A stretch of 64,000 nucleotides of DNA from Caballeronia udeis (GCF_001544555.2 NZ_FCOK02000050.1:1-64000); one strand, 5' to 3'; positions 47,088 to 55,855 are shown, counted from the stretch's first letter. A program made the numbers and translations. Notes: a model not told the origin generated them from the letters alone.

Positions 47088-48338
47088 ATGAGCAACAACG
47101 CCCCCGCCGAAGTCGTGGCCGTCCACGATGCTGAGCAATTCAATTGCGCATTAGACAAACCGGATAGCTGTGCTATAGCGCCAGCCAAGCAGCACCGCAC
47201 CGCCGTAGGTCTTCCGTCCGATTCCGACCGTCATTACACCCTTGCCGAGCTAAAGGCGTGTGGGTTCGATGCGCTGGCCGCGACCATCGTTCATCACGTC
47301 GCGTACAACACAAAGCGTCACAAGTGCGCCAAGGCGTACACGTCATCGTACTGGATGGAGTTCTTTGGCGGGTGTTCAAAACAACAGGCGAGAACGGCAG
47401 TCAAGAATGCACTTGCCGCCAAAATCGACGGCGTACCGTTGCTGCAAATCAGTCATGGGTACTTCGCCAAGGTATGGAGTCCGCACTACCTTTACGTGGG
47501 TCCGGGTGTTGATTTCAACACCCCATGGCATGCCGATATCAACACCCCAAGTACAGAAGGTAACCAGCAGAAGGTAACCAAAGTCAAAAAAGACTTAGAA
47601 GATAGCACTGCCCAAAAAACAGGCAGTGCCGAACCCTCGAAGGTTCAACAGGCGGAGACAGGGAAAGGCAAGTCAAAGGCCAAACCAACCCCTGACGCCG
47701 TTGTGAAGCCCTTGAAATTTTCCCCTAAAGCGGGTGAATTCCTGCACATGGCATTCAGGACGCTGCAACAGCAGTACGACATGCCGTTCCCTGAGCTTGG
47801 TTCCCTGCTGCACGTGCGTGACTGCGCATCAGCCGAGGCCATAGGGTGGGCGCTGCAACAACTGGATTGGAATGAACAGCGGTTTGCCAAGTGGATCACC
47901 ACAGAGGGCAACTGGCATGAGTTTGATGCGCTTGTGCAACCCCTGTCTGAGCCTAATCCGGTCGTGCGGTATCTGAAAATCGGCTACCTGCGCGCGCATC
48001 TGGCCGAAGCGTTTGCGCTGTATCAGCAACACCTCGACGTTCAGAAAGCGAAGTACACCAGCAGCCAGCAGATCAAATTGAACGCCATAGCCCCACAGGC
48101 GATGAAACTGCCGATTCCGCTGTATGAGGAAAATCCCAGCTTGGTGGCCGCGATGTTCGGACATGCGGACTACTGGCACGAACAGCAGACAGACGGCCTA
48201 CTGGGTGGCAAGACGCTGGCGCAATACCTCGCTAGTTGGCAGTGGATCACGCCCGCCATGTTGGAGTGGCTCGACAACGAAGCGGTGAGAGAGCGTGTGG
48301 AGGAACTGCTGGCCGTCCACGATACCGCAGCGGCTTGA
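47088..48338 (+). CDS. Putative replication protein with winged-helix N-terminus
   Basis: A 416-residue protein. The N-terminal segment (about 45-145, HYTLAELKACGFDALAATIVHHV...SSYWMEFFGGCSKQQARTAVKNALAAK) has the layout of a winged helix seen in phage O-type and plasmid Rep proteins. A Lys/Ser/Thr linker (about 165-205) is followed by a helical C-terminal domain. ATG 47088 has GGGAGATAACC upstream; a GTG at 47070 is less likely. Its structured leader, and its position, suggest a replication initiator, but no catalytic motif confirms it. Confidence 0.45.
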   Translation: MSNNAPAEVVAVHDAEQFNCALDKPDSCAIAPAKQHRTAVGLPSDSDRHYTLAELKACGFDALAATIVHHVAYNTKRHKCAKAYTSSYWMEFFGGCSKQQARTAVKNALAAKIDGVPLLQISHGYFAKVWSPHYLYVGPGVDFNTPWHADINTPSTEGNQQKVTKVKKDLEDSTAQKTGSAEPSKVQQAETGKGKSKAKPTPDAVVKPLKFSPKAGEFLHMAFRTLQQQYDMPFPELGSLLHVRDCASAEAIGWALQQLDWNEQRFAKWITTEGNWHEFDALVQPLSEPNPVVRYLKIGYLRAHLAEAFALYQQHLDVQKAKYTSSQQIKLNAIAPQAMKLPIPLYEENPSLVAAMFGHADYWHEQQTDGLLGGKTLAQYLASWQWITPAMLEWLDNEAVRERVEELLAVHDTAAA

Positions 48339-48414
48339 ACCTGGCTTTTTGTCGGGCCTGTTGGGCGGTGGTTGGTCTTGGGATGAGGGTGGAGCGTGGC
48401 AGGCCGTCACAAGC

Positions 48415-48433
48415 CTGCTAAATCGTTTAGCAG
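48415..48433. promoter_or_regulatory. Palindromic operator candidate, family 2 copy 2
   Basis: CTGCTAAATCGTTTAGCAG has perfect 8-bp arms around TCG. It lies in the 227-bp gap between the replication-like gene and the HTH gene at 48566. Confidence 0.6.
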
Positions 48434-48531
48434 AATCCGCGCACTCAATTGCGTAGAACTAACGAATGTGGGCGACCACGCACTCAACGCGCATAAGGTG
48501 CCCACGCGATTTGTGGTCAATATACTTGGAA

Positions 48532-48545
48532 GTAACAGGTGTTAC
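48532..48545. promoter_or_regulatory. Palindrome GTAACA-GG-TGTTAC (family 3 copy 2)
   Basis: Perfect 6-bp arms with a 2-base spacer, 20 bp upstream of the ATG at 48566. A likely operator for that gene. Confidence 0.55.
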
Positions 48546-48565
48546 ATCACAAGGAACTGCCGGTC

Positions 48566-48784
48566 ATGAACGAGTCGCGCGCACCACACAGAGAAACGCC
48601 TGATTCAGTTCTCAAAGGGATTCTGGCAGCGGTGGCAAGTGGCTTGGCGCTGGATACCGCATGTACCAACGCCGGTATCAATCGCAAGACCTTTTACATG
48701 TACTTGCGTGACGACAGGCAGCTAGTGGCCGACTACGCCGAAGCCACAAAATTGCAGGTACACAGCAGATTTTCGAAGGAGTAA
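48566..48784 (+). CDS. Small HTH protein, terminase-small-subunit-like DNA binding
   Basis: 72 residues. VLKGILAAVASGLALDTACTNAGINRKTFYMYLRDDRQLVADYAEATKLQ has the helix-turn-helix and the G-x-S/A-L-x-x-A-C-x-x-A-G-I-x-x-x-T-F pattern of phage terminase small subunit/Sf6-type N-terminal domains, but no oligomerisation region follows. It may instead be a small regulator. An operator-like palindrome lies upstream; the next gene starts 5 bp later. Confidence 0.55.
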   Translation: MNESRAPHRETPDSVLKGILAAVASGLALDTACTNAGINRKTFYMYLRDDRQLVADYAEATKLQVHSRFSKE

Positions 48785-48788
48785 CGAA

Positions 48789-49292
48789 ATGGCAGTTCGT
48801 AAACGTCCCGCTTGGGATTTGAGCCTTAGTGAAATTGAGGCCCGCGCCAAAAGTGCGCGAGTGGATGCGCTTTTGCGACCGCAGCAAGCCCGCGCGGACG
48901 CCGTAAGTGCCGCCGACCGGGAAATACTTCGCGCCGTGGCTCAGAACCTGACTGCCGATCAAGTTATTGCGATCAGTGCGGCGATGCAGCGCGGCGAAGT
49001 CCCGGACCTTACGAGCTATCTCAGTAACGTACGCGCCGACAGCACGATAACGGGTGACGGTTTGAGAATGGTCGTTCATCACGACGACAGCGGGAGACCT
49101 GTTCGTGAGTTTGAGAACACCGGCAAGCGCAAGGTGTGGATGGACACGTTTCGTGATCCACCCACTTTGATGATTCGAATCAACAAAAAAGCAGGACAGC
49201 CGGACAGCGAAGACAACAATGCCTATCAAGTGCGATGGGAAGAAGACCAGCGAAAGCTGGCATCTGGTACGTACACTTTGCCGGAGCTTTGA
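48789..49292 (+). CDS. Hypothetical protein (167 aa)
   Basis: A mostly helical N-terminal half with WDLSLSEIEARAKSARVDALLRP and AADREILRAVAQNLTADQVIAIS, then a beta-rich segment with STITGDGLRMVVHHDD and KVWMDTFRDPPTLMIRIN. No family recognised. The C-terminal phrase FRDPPTLM resembles YSKPPQLM in the next gene's C-terminus, suggesting the two share an origin. Confidence 0.6.
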   Translation: MAVRKRPAWDLSLSEIEARAKSARVDALLRPQQARADAVSAADREILRAVAQNLTADQVIAISAAMQRGEVPDLTSYLSNVRADSTITGDGLRMVVHHDDSGRPVREFENTGKRKVWMDTFRDPPTLMIRINKKAGQPDSEDNNAYQVRWEEDQRKLASGTYTLPEL

Positions 49293-49295
49293 ACC

Positions 49296-49739
49296 ATGCG
49301 CCAAGACCTCGCCACTGTCGTTCAATACGATCAAATCGCCGCCGAATATGCGCCAGTGGTGCAAGTCGCTGGACTGCGAACCGCAATCATCGACATTTGC
49401 CGGAACGATGCCGCGACGCCCGATCAACTCCGTAAAATGTTGATCCATCAATTGCAAGCTACTTTGCCTAAGTCGGTTCCGGCCAGCATTCGGGGCAACC
49501 TGTCGCCACAGGCACCCGCCGATATGGTCGCCACGACTGAGGCAAAGGTACGTTCCGCTGTGTTCGAGACCGCGCATCAATCGCCGGAATTGCGGGCTGT
49601 TGTTTCGAAAGATCGGGTAGGCCGTGAGCAGACCGAATTTTTCGGGCAAAAACGGTCATGGATGACCGCATATTCCAAGCCGCCCCAGTTGATGAAATCA
49701 ATCAACGGCCAGCCCGTTCGCCTGCCGGTAATCGTGTAG
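49296..49739 (+). CDS. Hypothetical protein (147 aa)
   Basis: Unrecognised. Helical N-terminus (YDQIAAEYAPVVQVAGLRTAIIDICRND...LRKMLIHQLQ) and a C-terminal region ending KRSWMTAYSKPPQLMKSINGQPV, which parallels KVWMDTFRDPPTLMIRIN in the gene just upstream. It follows that gene by 3 bp; the pair may be diverged duplicates. Co-transcribed with flanking genes. Confidence 0.6.
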   Translation: MRQDLATVVQYDQIAAEYAPVVQVAGLRTAIIDICRNDAATPDQLRKMLIHQLQATLPKSVPASIRGNLSPQAPADMVATTEAKVRSAVFETAHQSPELRAVVSKDRVGREQTEFFGQKRSWMTAYSKPPQLMKSINGQPVRLPVIV

Positions 49740-49758
49740 TGAGTTGATGGTGACTGCC

Positions 49759-49968
49759 ATGATCAAGCCGCTTACCAAGAGATGCGCAACGTGCTTGCTG
49801 GACAAGCCGTTGATTGCATTTGGTCATTGTCGTGCCCGTGTTGATGGCTTTCAACCGCAGTGCCGAGCATGTCGGAAAGAACTAGCAGCGGATTACTACA
49901 GGCGGCACCGGGAACAAATTCTGGCTAAAGCCCGCGCACGTCAGAAGCAGCAAGGGAGCACGTCATGA
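49759..49968 (+). CDS. Small zinc-finger protein
   Basis: 69 residues. Two Cys pairs, CATC and CRAC, about 27 residues apart, with YYRRHREQILAKARARQKQQ, match the zinc-binding module seen in recombination endonuclease VII-type and HNH phage proteins. The nuclease catalytic residues are not present, so it is probably only the binding module. ATG 49759 has GGTGA upstream; overlaps the next gene (ATGA). Confidence 0.65.
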   Translation: MIKPLTKRCATCLLDKPLIAFGHCRARVDGFQPQCRACRKELAADYYRRHREQILAKARARQKQQGSTS

Positions 49969-50138
49969 CCGCACGTACCGCGCGCTGGCCGCAACCCATA
50001 CCGCGACGCCCGGTTAAGCAGCGCCGTTTTGAACCACCAGCGGGTGGGATCACCCTAGCGCAGATTGCCGCTCCCGGTCGCGCAGGCATGACGGTAGATC
50101 AGTACTGGAAAATGAAGGGCAAGCGAGGTGTGAAATGA
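49965..50138 (+). CDS. Hypothetical small basic protein (57 aa)
   Basis: A 57-residue, Arg/Pro-rich protein starting MTARTARWPQPIPRRPVKQ and ending in QYWKMKGKRGVK. It overlaps the zinc-finger gene upstream and the next gene downstream by 4 bp each (ATGA), so it is embedded in a coupled translation chain. Function unknown. Confidence 0.55.
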   Translation: MTARTARWPQPIPRRPVKQRRFEPPAGGITLAQIAAPGRAGMTVDQYWKMKGKRGVK

Positions 50139-50452
50139 TTGATATCCCAAAACTCGAAGCACTGCTGTCTTGCGCTACTGATATCTGGACCGTGCGAATT
50201 CCACAATTCCGCATGACCCACGGTGTGGGCGAGGAAGTTGAACGGAACGTGGCGAACATGTTGATGGTGGTAGCCAATTGTTTGGATCAATCTGTGCAGA
50301 TTCTTAAAGAAGGGCAGTACGAGGACTCGGTTGCACATATCAGTGGACTTGTCAGGCGCGCGCTGGCCCAAATTGAAGATTGCCACGAAGAAGCGGCGGG
50401 GTGGGCAGTAGCCAATGCCGTGGTGGAAGCCGCGAAATCGACCAAGCATTGA
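50135..50452 (+). CDS. Hypothetical helical protein (105 aa)
   Basis: An all-helical 105-residue protein (GEEVERNVANMLMVVANCLDQSVQILKEG, SGLVRRALAQIEDCHEEAAGW). No family recognised. It starts inside the stop of the preceding gene and is followed by the tape-measure gene after 72 bp that contain an 18-bp palindrome. Confidence 0.55.
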   Translation: MIDIPKLEALLSCATDIWTVRIPQFRMTHGVGEEVERNVANMLMVVANCLDQSVQILKEGQYEDSVAHISGLVRRALAQIEDCHEEAAGWAVANAVVEAAKSTKH

Positions 50453-50483
50453 TCTATAGCACCGACGTGCGGATTGTCAGTAG

Positions 50484-50501
50484 TCCGCAATTGATTGCGC
50501 A
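50484..50501. repeat. 18-bp palindrome copy 2
   Basis: TCCGCAATTGATTGCGCA, one mismatch to consensus, in the gap before the tape-measure start at 50525. Confidence 0.65.
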
Positions 50502-50524
50502 GCATCACACATGAGGGGCTGGCC

Positions 50525-52741
50525 GTGGCAGACAAAAAAATCCTTGAGATTCCTGTTGAAACTGAGCAATGGGATTCTTTTGTGGAATCTTTCCACAATT
50601 GGCAGTCCGAGCTAGAGAAGACTAACGGCGCGTGGGCTGGCACAAATCGCGGCGTGCGGGAATTGGGCACGGCTTTCGATCATGTGGAAACCACATTCAA
50701 TGATCTAGTTGAGAAGGCGACCGCCAGCAAGTTTTCTAGCCCCACGAATGGGGTGTTCACGCGCGTCGATAAGACCTCGAAGGAAACTGCAAAGTCATGG
50801 CAGAACATAGCCAAGGAAATCGAAAAAGCAGGGCGTGGCCTGACTGGTATCGCACGTAATGGCGGCATGGGGGTATTTGGGCTGTTCGGTGCTGCCGGTG
50901 TACTGGCTGGTGGACTCTACGGCGCGACGGCGGGCGCTGCCAACAGCGTGGCTGGTGACTTTAAAAGTGGTCGCCAACTCGGGCTTGAGCTTGGCAAGGA
51001 AAAGGAATTCGGCATTGCCGGTGAGCCTTATGGCCTTGGCCGTGACGCACTCGAAGAAGCCGCCAATGCAAAGGCAGACCCGACGAAACAACTGCCGTTC
51101 ATGAATGCCGGTGTTAGCGCTCAGGACTTTGCTACCAAAGATGCCGCAGAGCTTGCATGGCAGAAGGCCCGTGGTGAGGCCCAGTTATACAGCCAGTGGG
51201 AAAAGACCAGCCCCCAGTTCGCAGTAGCGCAGGCGCAATCATACTTTCCCGGAGAGAACCCGGACCAACTTCGCTTGCTGGCGGACGCACTGGATAAAGG
51301 AGACCTTGACAAGGCCCAGCAGCAGTACGAACAGAACTGGCAAAAAGTCGGTTACACCCAGCAGCAAGGTGAGGACGCCACGAAATTCAAGCAGGATCAG
51401 GCGCAAAAATGGGCTGATATCGAAACAGCATGGAATAAAGATATTTTGCTGCTGGCCCCGCACTTGGACAAGTGGAGTACCGCAGCCGAAAAGCTGGTGG
51501 TGGGCTTTCTCGACAACAGCGCGAAGACCGTCAACGACCTTGCAAACGCTGGTGACAACCCGACACCACCCGGTACTGAGCCGCCGCCAGCAGCATCAAA
51601 TGACATTCCGGCACGTATCACGCGCGGCACCGCCATGGTGGGCCAGTGGCTACAAGAGCATGGCCTGACCAACCCATTCGACGGTGCAGGCGCTGGCGCT
51701 GGCACCCCAGCAGGGCAACCGGGTTTCACCGCAGACCCTGACAAAGCCGCGCACATGGCAGCGCTCGAAAACATTTGGAGCATGCCCAAGGGACTTTTGC
51801 AGGCTGATGAAAATATCGAAAGCAGCGGTGGCACGAACAACATCAACCCGAATAACCCGAATGTGCTCGGTGCATTCCAGTTCGATCAACCGACCGCCGA
51901 TAAATACGGGGTAATTCGCACCGACGAGTATTCGAGCGAGGCAGGCGCGGCACGCTATCTGGCTGACCTGAAAAAGCGATATGGGTCATGGGATAAGGCC
52001 GTGGCAGCGTTTGACGGTTTTGCTGGCCTTGACCGCGACATTGCTAAATACGGCGATGCGTGGAAGGACCACATCAGCGAATTCCAGAAAAGTGGCGAGA
52101 CCTCGAAGTATCTGCGAAAACTAGCCGACCAAGGTATCGACCTTAGCGGGGGGAAAACGCCGTTCGATGACCCGAAGAACATCGCGCTTGCGAAGGCCAG
52201 CGACCCCAACAGTGGGAAGCACGACCGCAGCAGCCAGCAAAAGCCTTTCGATGACCCGCAGATCATCATGCCTTCGAAGACCGCCGACCCAAGCGGCGCG
52301 CCGACACCCTTCGAAGACAGTAAAGCCTTGAAGGCCGCGAAGGACGTGGAATTTAACAACGGGCAAAACGATCTTGGCGGCACGCGCAGCCCGTTCGATG
52401 ACCCGAAGAACATTGAGACCGCGAAGGCCATCGATCAGCTAAACGATCCACGAATCGTACCGATGGATGCTGTCGATCAACAGGCGCTGGATGCCCAGTC
52501 GAAAACGCAGGCACAGAGCGATCAGGAGTACGTATCAGAGACGTTGATCGACCGGTTAAAACGTGGATTCAGCACGATGGGTGACTATCTCAGTACGGGC
52601 GGTGGAGCGCAGTTCGCTACCCCCAGTGCGCCCGCACGCACCACAACTCAGACGACGCCGCAGCAGTTCAACATTCAAATGCAGGTTACAGCGCCAGCCG
52701 GTAGCGACGTGCAAGTAACGGGCGCGCAATTGGCGCAATGA
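50525..52741 (+). CDS. Tape-measure protein with embedded lytic transglycosylase domain
   Basis: A 738-residue phage tail protein. Helical N-terminal region with a Gly/Ala-rich hydrophobic stretch (about 113-140), an SLT transglycosylase domain (about 413-505; catalytic Glu 432 in IESSGG, then LGAFQFDQPTADKYG), and a low-complexity C-terminal part with four PF(D/E)D repeats at 546, 574, 595 and 623. GTG 50525 has GAGGGG upstream. In phages it sets tail length and cuts peptidoglycan. It is short for a tape measure; the stop overlaps the hub gene start. Confidence 0.75.
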   Translation: MADKKILEIPVETEQWDSFVESFHNWQSELEKTNGAWAGTNRGVRELGTAFDHVETTFNDLVEKATASKFSSPTNGVFTRVDKTSKETAKSWQNIAKEIEKAGRGLTGIARNGGMGVFGLFGAAGVLAGGLYGATAGAANSVAGDFKSGRQLGLELGKEKEFGIAGEPYGLGRDALEEAANAKADPTKQLPFMNAGVSAQDFATKDAAELAWQKARGEAQLYSQWEKTSPQFAVAQAQSYFPGENPDQLRLLADALDKGDLDKAQQQYEQNWQKVGYTQQQGEDATKFKQDQAQKWADIETAWNKDILLLAPHLDKWSTAAEKLVVGFLDNSAKTVNDLANAGDNPTPPGTEPPPAASNDIPARITRGTAMVGQWLQEHGLTNPFDGAGAGAGTPAGQPGFTADPDKAAHMAALENIWSMPKGLLQADENIESSGGTNNINPNNPNVLGAFQFDQPTADKYGVIRTDEYSSEAGAARYLADLKKRYGSWDKAVAAFDGFAGLDRDIAKYGDAWKDHISEFQKSGETSKYLRKLADQGIDLSGGKTPFDDPKNIALAKASDPNSGKHDRSSQQKPFDDPQIIMPSKTADPSGAPTPFEDSKALKAAKDVEFNNGQNDLGGTRSPFDDPKNIETAKAIDQLNDPRIVPMDAVDQQALDAQSKTQAQSDQEYVSETLIDRLKRGFSTMGDYLSTGGGAQFATPSAPARTTTQTTPQQFNIQMQVTAPAGSDVQVTGAQLAQ

Positions 52742-54000
52742 CCATGAGGTACTACTCGATTGCCCTTGTTAATCCGACCACTAGCCAAGTGTTAGTGCCG
52801 AACCCCAATGCTAACGGCACGGCCTTTGTGTTGTCGAATGACAAAAATGCCGTGACATTTACCAGTCTGAATGCCGGGGCTAGTCCGCAAACCCAAGGCG
52901 GAAGCAATCCCGCTGCACTCCGTTGCGAACTGGATATCACTAGCACGCCCCTGCATTCGCCAGATGCCCACGCTAAGCCGTTCGTGAGAATCAGCGGTGT
53001 GCCGTTGTCGATGGTGGCACAGGCCGCCGATTTGAACGGCATGTTCATCAGCATTAGCGGTGGCATGGCGAAGGGCTTGCCGCTGGCGAATCCACAGCAG
53101 GCTGGTTTGTTGGCAGCGGGCCAGGTATTGCAGGGGGTAGGCGAGTGGGTAGACACCGACATGAGCCTGACGCTCTACCTTGCACCGGGTGGTGCTAGTG
53201 CGGACTACAGTAATGTCAGTGGCAGTGCCAGCGCCATGCAACCGGTCACCGGTAGCACGCCTGCCAACTTGGTGTTTCAGTGGAACGCAGGCCAGAGCAT
53301 GAGCACCGCCATTGCGAATTGCTTGGTGACAGCCTTTCCTCAATTGTCGATAAAGATGCAGATTAGTAACGCACTGGTGTGGGGTTCCGGCGTACCCAAA
53401 GTAGCGTTTTTTGAAAACTTGCAGCAGTTCGCGCAGTTCATCAACGAGGCAAGTAAAAGCGTGCTCGCAGGGCCGAATCCTGCAAACACCATCTATGCGC
53501 AGTCCGCCAATCCTGCTTATCAGGGCGTCACCATTCTGTTGACGGGCGGCACGCTGGTTGTGCAGGACTTCACGACCCAGACCAACCCGATAGCAGTCGA
53601 TTTTGAAGACCTAGTTGGTCAACCCAATCAGAGTGCGCCGGGTAAGGTGCAACTCATGACGGTCATGCGAGGCGATATCGCCATGAGCGATTTTGTGCAG
53701 CTACCGCCGAGCCTTGGCACTACCAGCGCGTTCGGTACGTCCAATGGCGGGGTTAGCGCGTTTGTTTTCGGTAACGCCAGTAACAGCCCATACAAGGCAA
53801 ACAGCGCGTTTCAGGGCGTGGCACTGGTGACCAAGGTTAGGCATGTGGGCGATAGCCGCAACGCCGCTGGCAAGGCATGGGTGAGCACGTACGAACTGGC
53901 GTTCGCGCAACCAACTACCAGCCCGTTACTGTCGTCTATACCCTATATTTATAAGTCCCCCAGTGGGAACAGCTACGGGTTCACCGGGAGTACGCCATGA
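52738..54000 (+). CDS. Probable baseplate/tail hub protein (420 aa)
   Basis: A beta-rich, Ser/Thr/Gly/Asn-rich protein with no signal peptide, starting MTMRYYSIALVNPTTSQVLVPN. Position between tape measure and spike, and its size, match the baseplate hub of contractile-tailed phages, but no conserved hub motif was recognised. Stop and start overlap on both sides (ATGA), giving a translationally coupled tape measure-hub-spike trio. Confidence 0.5.
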   Translation: MTMRYYSIALVNPTTSQVLVPNPNANGTAFVLSNDKNAVTFTSLNAGASPQTQGGSNPAALRCELDITSTPLHSPDAHAKPFVRISGVPLSMVAQAADLNGMFISISGGMAKGLPLANPQQAGLLAAGQVLQGVGEWVDTDMSLTLYLAPGGASADYSNVSGSASAMQPVTGSTPANLVFQWNAGQSMSTAIANCLVTAFPQLSIKMQISNALVWGSGVPKVAFFENLQQFAQFINEASKSVLAGPNPANTIYAQSANPAYQGVTILLTGGTLVVQDFTTQTNPIAVDFEDLVGQPNQSAPGKVQLMTVMRGDIAMSDFVQLPPSLGTTSAFGTSNGGVSAFVFGNASNSPYKANSAFQGVALVTKVRHVGDSRNAAGKAWVSTYELAFAQPTTSPLLSSIPYIYKSPSGNSYGFTGSTP

Positions 54001-54725
54001 CTATCGCGTTCTTGCGCACGCCCTTGGTATCGACATTGCCGGTAGGCGTGCGTACACAGATTGGCGACGCCATGCAGTTACTGGGGAAGGCACTGCCATG
54101 TCATGTGACTAGCGTAGCAGGCCCGCTTATCACTGTCGCATTCGACCTCGCACCTAGCGTGTGGACGTTGCCGCAGATCACCGTCCCGCTGTTCGGACCT
54201 GAATACGTGCGCTACCCGATTCAACCGAAGGACAAGGGTTATGTCATTCCGGTGGCGTGCCCGGTGGGATTCAGCAGTGGACAGGCCAGCAGTTACCCGG
54301 ACATGAGCCAGCCGGGTAATCTCGAAGCACTATATTTTCAGCCGATTGGTAACGCCAAGTGGCAGGCAGTAGATGGACAATCGGTAGTCATCTACGGACC
54401 CAACGGGGTGACCATCAGGGACACCAATAGCGGGGCCGTGATCGTGCTGCACCCGAACGAAATAACGGTCACCATAGGCGCGTGTGTGACGACTATCACC
54501 GGCAGCACCATCACGATGAATGCCCCGACCTCGATTACCTTGCAGGCACCGAATATCGTACTAGATGGCAATCTTACGCAGGGCACGAGTGGTGCTGGCT
54601 ACCCGGCAACCTTGCAAGGGCCGGTCACTGTTGTTAATGACGTGACAGCAGCGGGAACATCGGTACATACGCACAAGCATAGCGGTGTAACTACAGGTGG
54701 CGGTGATACCGGAGCACCAGTTTAG
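53997..54725 (+). CDS. Baseplate spike protein, gpV/gp45-like
   Basis: A 242-residue protein. An OB-fold-like N-terminal half (residues 25-110, CHVTSVAGPLITVAFDL...PIQPKDKGYVIPVACPV) is followed by a beta-helix-like C-terminus (GVTIRDTNSGAVIVLHPNEITVTIGACVTTITGSTITM) typical of membrane-piercing spikes. The end reads SVHTHKHSGVTTGGGDTGAPV: the HxH motif that binds an iron in gpV/gp45 spike tips is visible as HTHKH. Hence a spike assignment. Confidence 0.72.
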   Translation: MTIAFLRTPLVSTLPVGVRTQIGDAMQLLGKALPCHVTSVAGPLITVAFDLAPSVWTLPQITVPLFGPEYVRYPIQPKDKGYVIPVACPVGFSSGQASSYPDMSQPGNLEALYFQPIGNAKWQAVDGQSVVIYGPNGVTIRDTNSGAVIVLHPNEITVTIGACVTTITGSTITMNAPTSITLQAPNIVLDGNLTQGTSGAGYPATLQGPVTVVNDVTAAGTSVHTHKHSGVTTGGGDTGAPV

Positions 54726-54767
54726 ATTTTCGTAATCGCAAGTTTTAGCATAACTAAGGGAGTCATC

Positions 54768-55022
54768 ATGAGCGGAATCGTTACAACCAATGCGCCGTAC
54801 CCGCCAGCCACCACGCAGATAGGTGACTCGCAGAACGGAACCCTCACGGGCATTAGCTGCGATGGGCCGTGCGTGTGCACGATCTACAGCGCGGCAGGCG
54901 TGGCGCTGCACAGCATCAGCAGCCAGCTAGACGTAAATGAGGCACTGAGCATTGCCTTTACCGGTGGCCCGCCGACCATCACGCAGAACACACCCAGCGC
55001 TATCAACGTCAGTTTTTCTTAA
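54768..55022 (+). CDS. Hypothetical protein (84 aa)
   Basis: A short beta-type protein with DGPCVCTIYSAAGVALHSISSQLDVNEALSIAFTGGP; no family recognised. It lies directly after the spike and may be a minor tail component. It has a good AGGGAG ribosome site ahead of ATG 54768. Confidence 0.55.
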   Translation: MSGIVTTNAPYPPATTQIGDSQNGTLTGISCDGPCVCTIYSAAGVALHSISSQLDVNEALSIAFTGGPPTITQNTPSAINVSFS

Positions 55023-55032
55023 GGAGTAAGTC

Positions 55033-55221
55033 ATGGACAAGTCATCAGGACGCGACAGCAGCAACAGCGGCAGCGACAGTGCGAAACATCACAAGGGCAC
55101 TGCGCACGCGCAGTACAAGAGCACCGCCAACGTAGTCCCGGCAGTGCCGACCACCGCGCCGAGCGCGCAGACCGTGCGCGACTTGAAGCCCTTCCCGGTT
55201 CCGGGTTCGGCAGCGCGTTAA
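55033..55221 (+). CDS. Hypothetical Ser/Ala-rich protein (62 aa)
   Basis: 62 residues, low complexity, with an Asp/Ser/Gly-rich start and a proline-rich tail (VVPAVPTTAPSAQTV). Ribosome site AAGGAGTAAGTC precedes ATG 55033. No homologue recognised; likely disordered. Confidence 0.45.
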   Translation: MDKSSGRDSSNSGSDSAKHHKGTAHAQYKSTANVVPAVPTTAPSAQTVRDLKPFPVPGSAAR

Positions 55222-55231
55222 GGAGCGAATC

Positions 55232-55492
55232 ATGACAGCAGATCAGATCAATAGCGCGGTTGCGGCCTTCCGCGAACAGGAAATGACGAAGGTACACGCC
55301 AAGGTCAACAGCACCCCGTTCTGGCGGCAGAACGAACGTCTTGCAGCGGAGTTGCAGGCATTGGACGCGCGGACAGAACGTTACCGGGCATCGCTTGGTG
55401 TGCCTGACGATCAGCCCGAAGTCACGCAATCAATTGCGCAGGATCAAGCTGATGAACCGCCCGTGCCCACTGTAAAACCGGGCGCGAAGTAA
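55232..55492 (+). CDS. Hypothetical protein (86 aa)
   Basis: Helical N-terminal half (SAVAAFREQEMTKVHAKVN...RLAAELQALDARTERYRASLG) and a disordered Pro/Asp tail. The third palindrome copy lies inside the reading frame, encoding part of EVTQSIAQDQ. No family recognised. Confidence 0.55.
   Translation: MTADQINSAVAAFREQEMTKVHAKVNSTPFWRQNERLAAELQALDARTERYRASLGVPDDQPEVTQSIAQDQADEPPVPTVKPGAK
55423..55440. repeat. 18-bp palindrome copy 3
   Basis: CACGCAATCAATTGCGCA, two mismatches at the outer left edge, inside the 86-residue gene. Confidence 0.6.
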
Positions 55493-55501
55493 GGAACAGC
55501 C

Positions 55502-55846
55502 ATGGAACAGACCAAAGAGGAAGTTGCGGCACAAGAGCAGCAAATATGGGAAAGCCCCGAAATGGAAGCGTGGGCAGATCATGGGGAAATTGTGGCAAAA
55601 CGTTTGGGGTTGGTGCACTTTGCTGCGTGCATGCTTGTGCTCCCTGAAGTGCGTCAGATTAGCATTGGTTTGGAGAAAACACGCATGCTGGTGCATGAAC
55701 TAAACATCGTTATAGATCAGATGGAATTGCTGTTAAAGGGAATGGAGCCTACCTACAGACTGACAGCAAAAGTGCCTGAGATGCCTTTTGGCATCTTTCT
55801 GGCCGAACCCATCGTTGATGTATCAGATGGTGGTAACGCCGATTAA
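55502..55846 (+). CDS. Hypothetical protein (114 aa)
   Basis: 114 residues, mainly helical, with EEVAAQEQQIWESPEMEAWADH and a hydrophobic middle helix EKTRMLVHELNIVIDQMELLLKGM. No family recognised. Ribosome site AAGGAACAGCC precedes the ATG; the next gene starts 9 bp after its stop. Confidence 0.55.
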   Translation: MEQTKEEVAAQEQQIWESPEMEAWADHGEIVAKRLGLVHFAACMLVLPEVRQISIGLEKTRMLVHELNIVIDQMELLLKGMEPTYRLTAKVPEMPFGIFLAEPIVDVSDGGNAD

Positions 55847-55855
55847 GGAGCAGCC

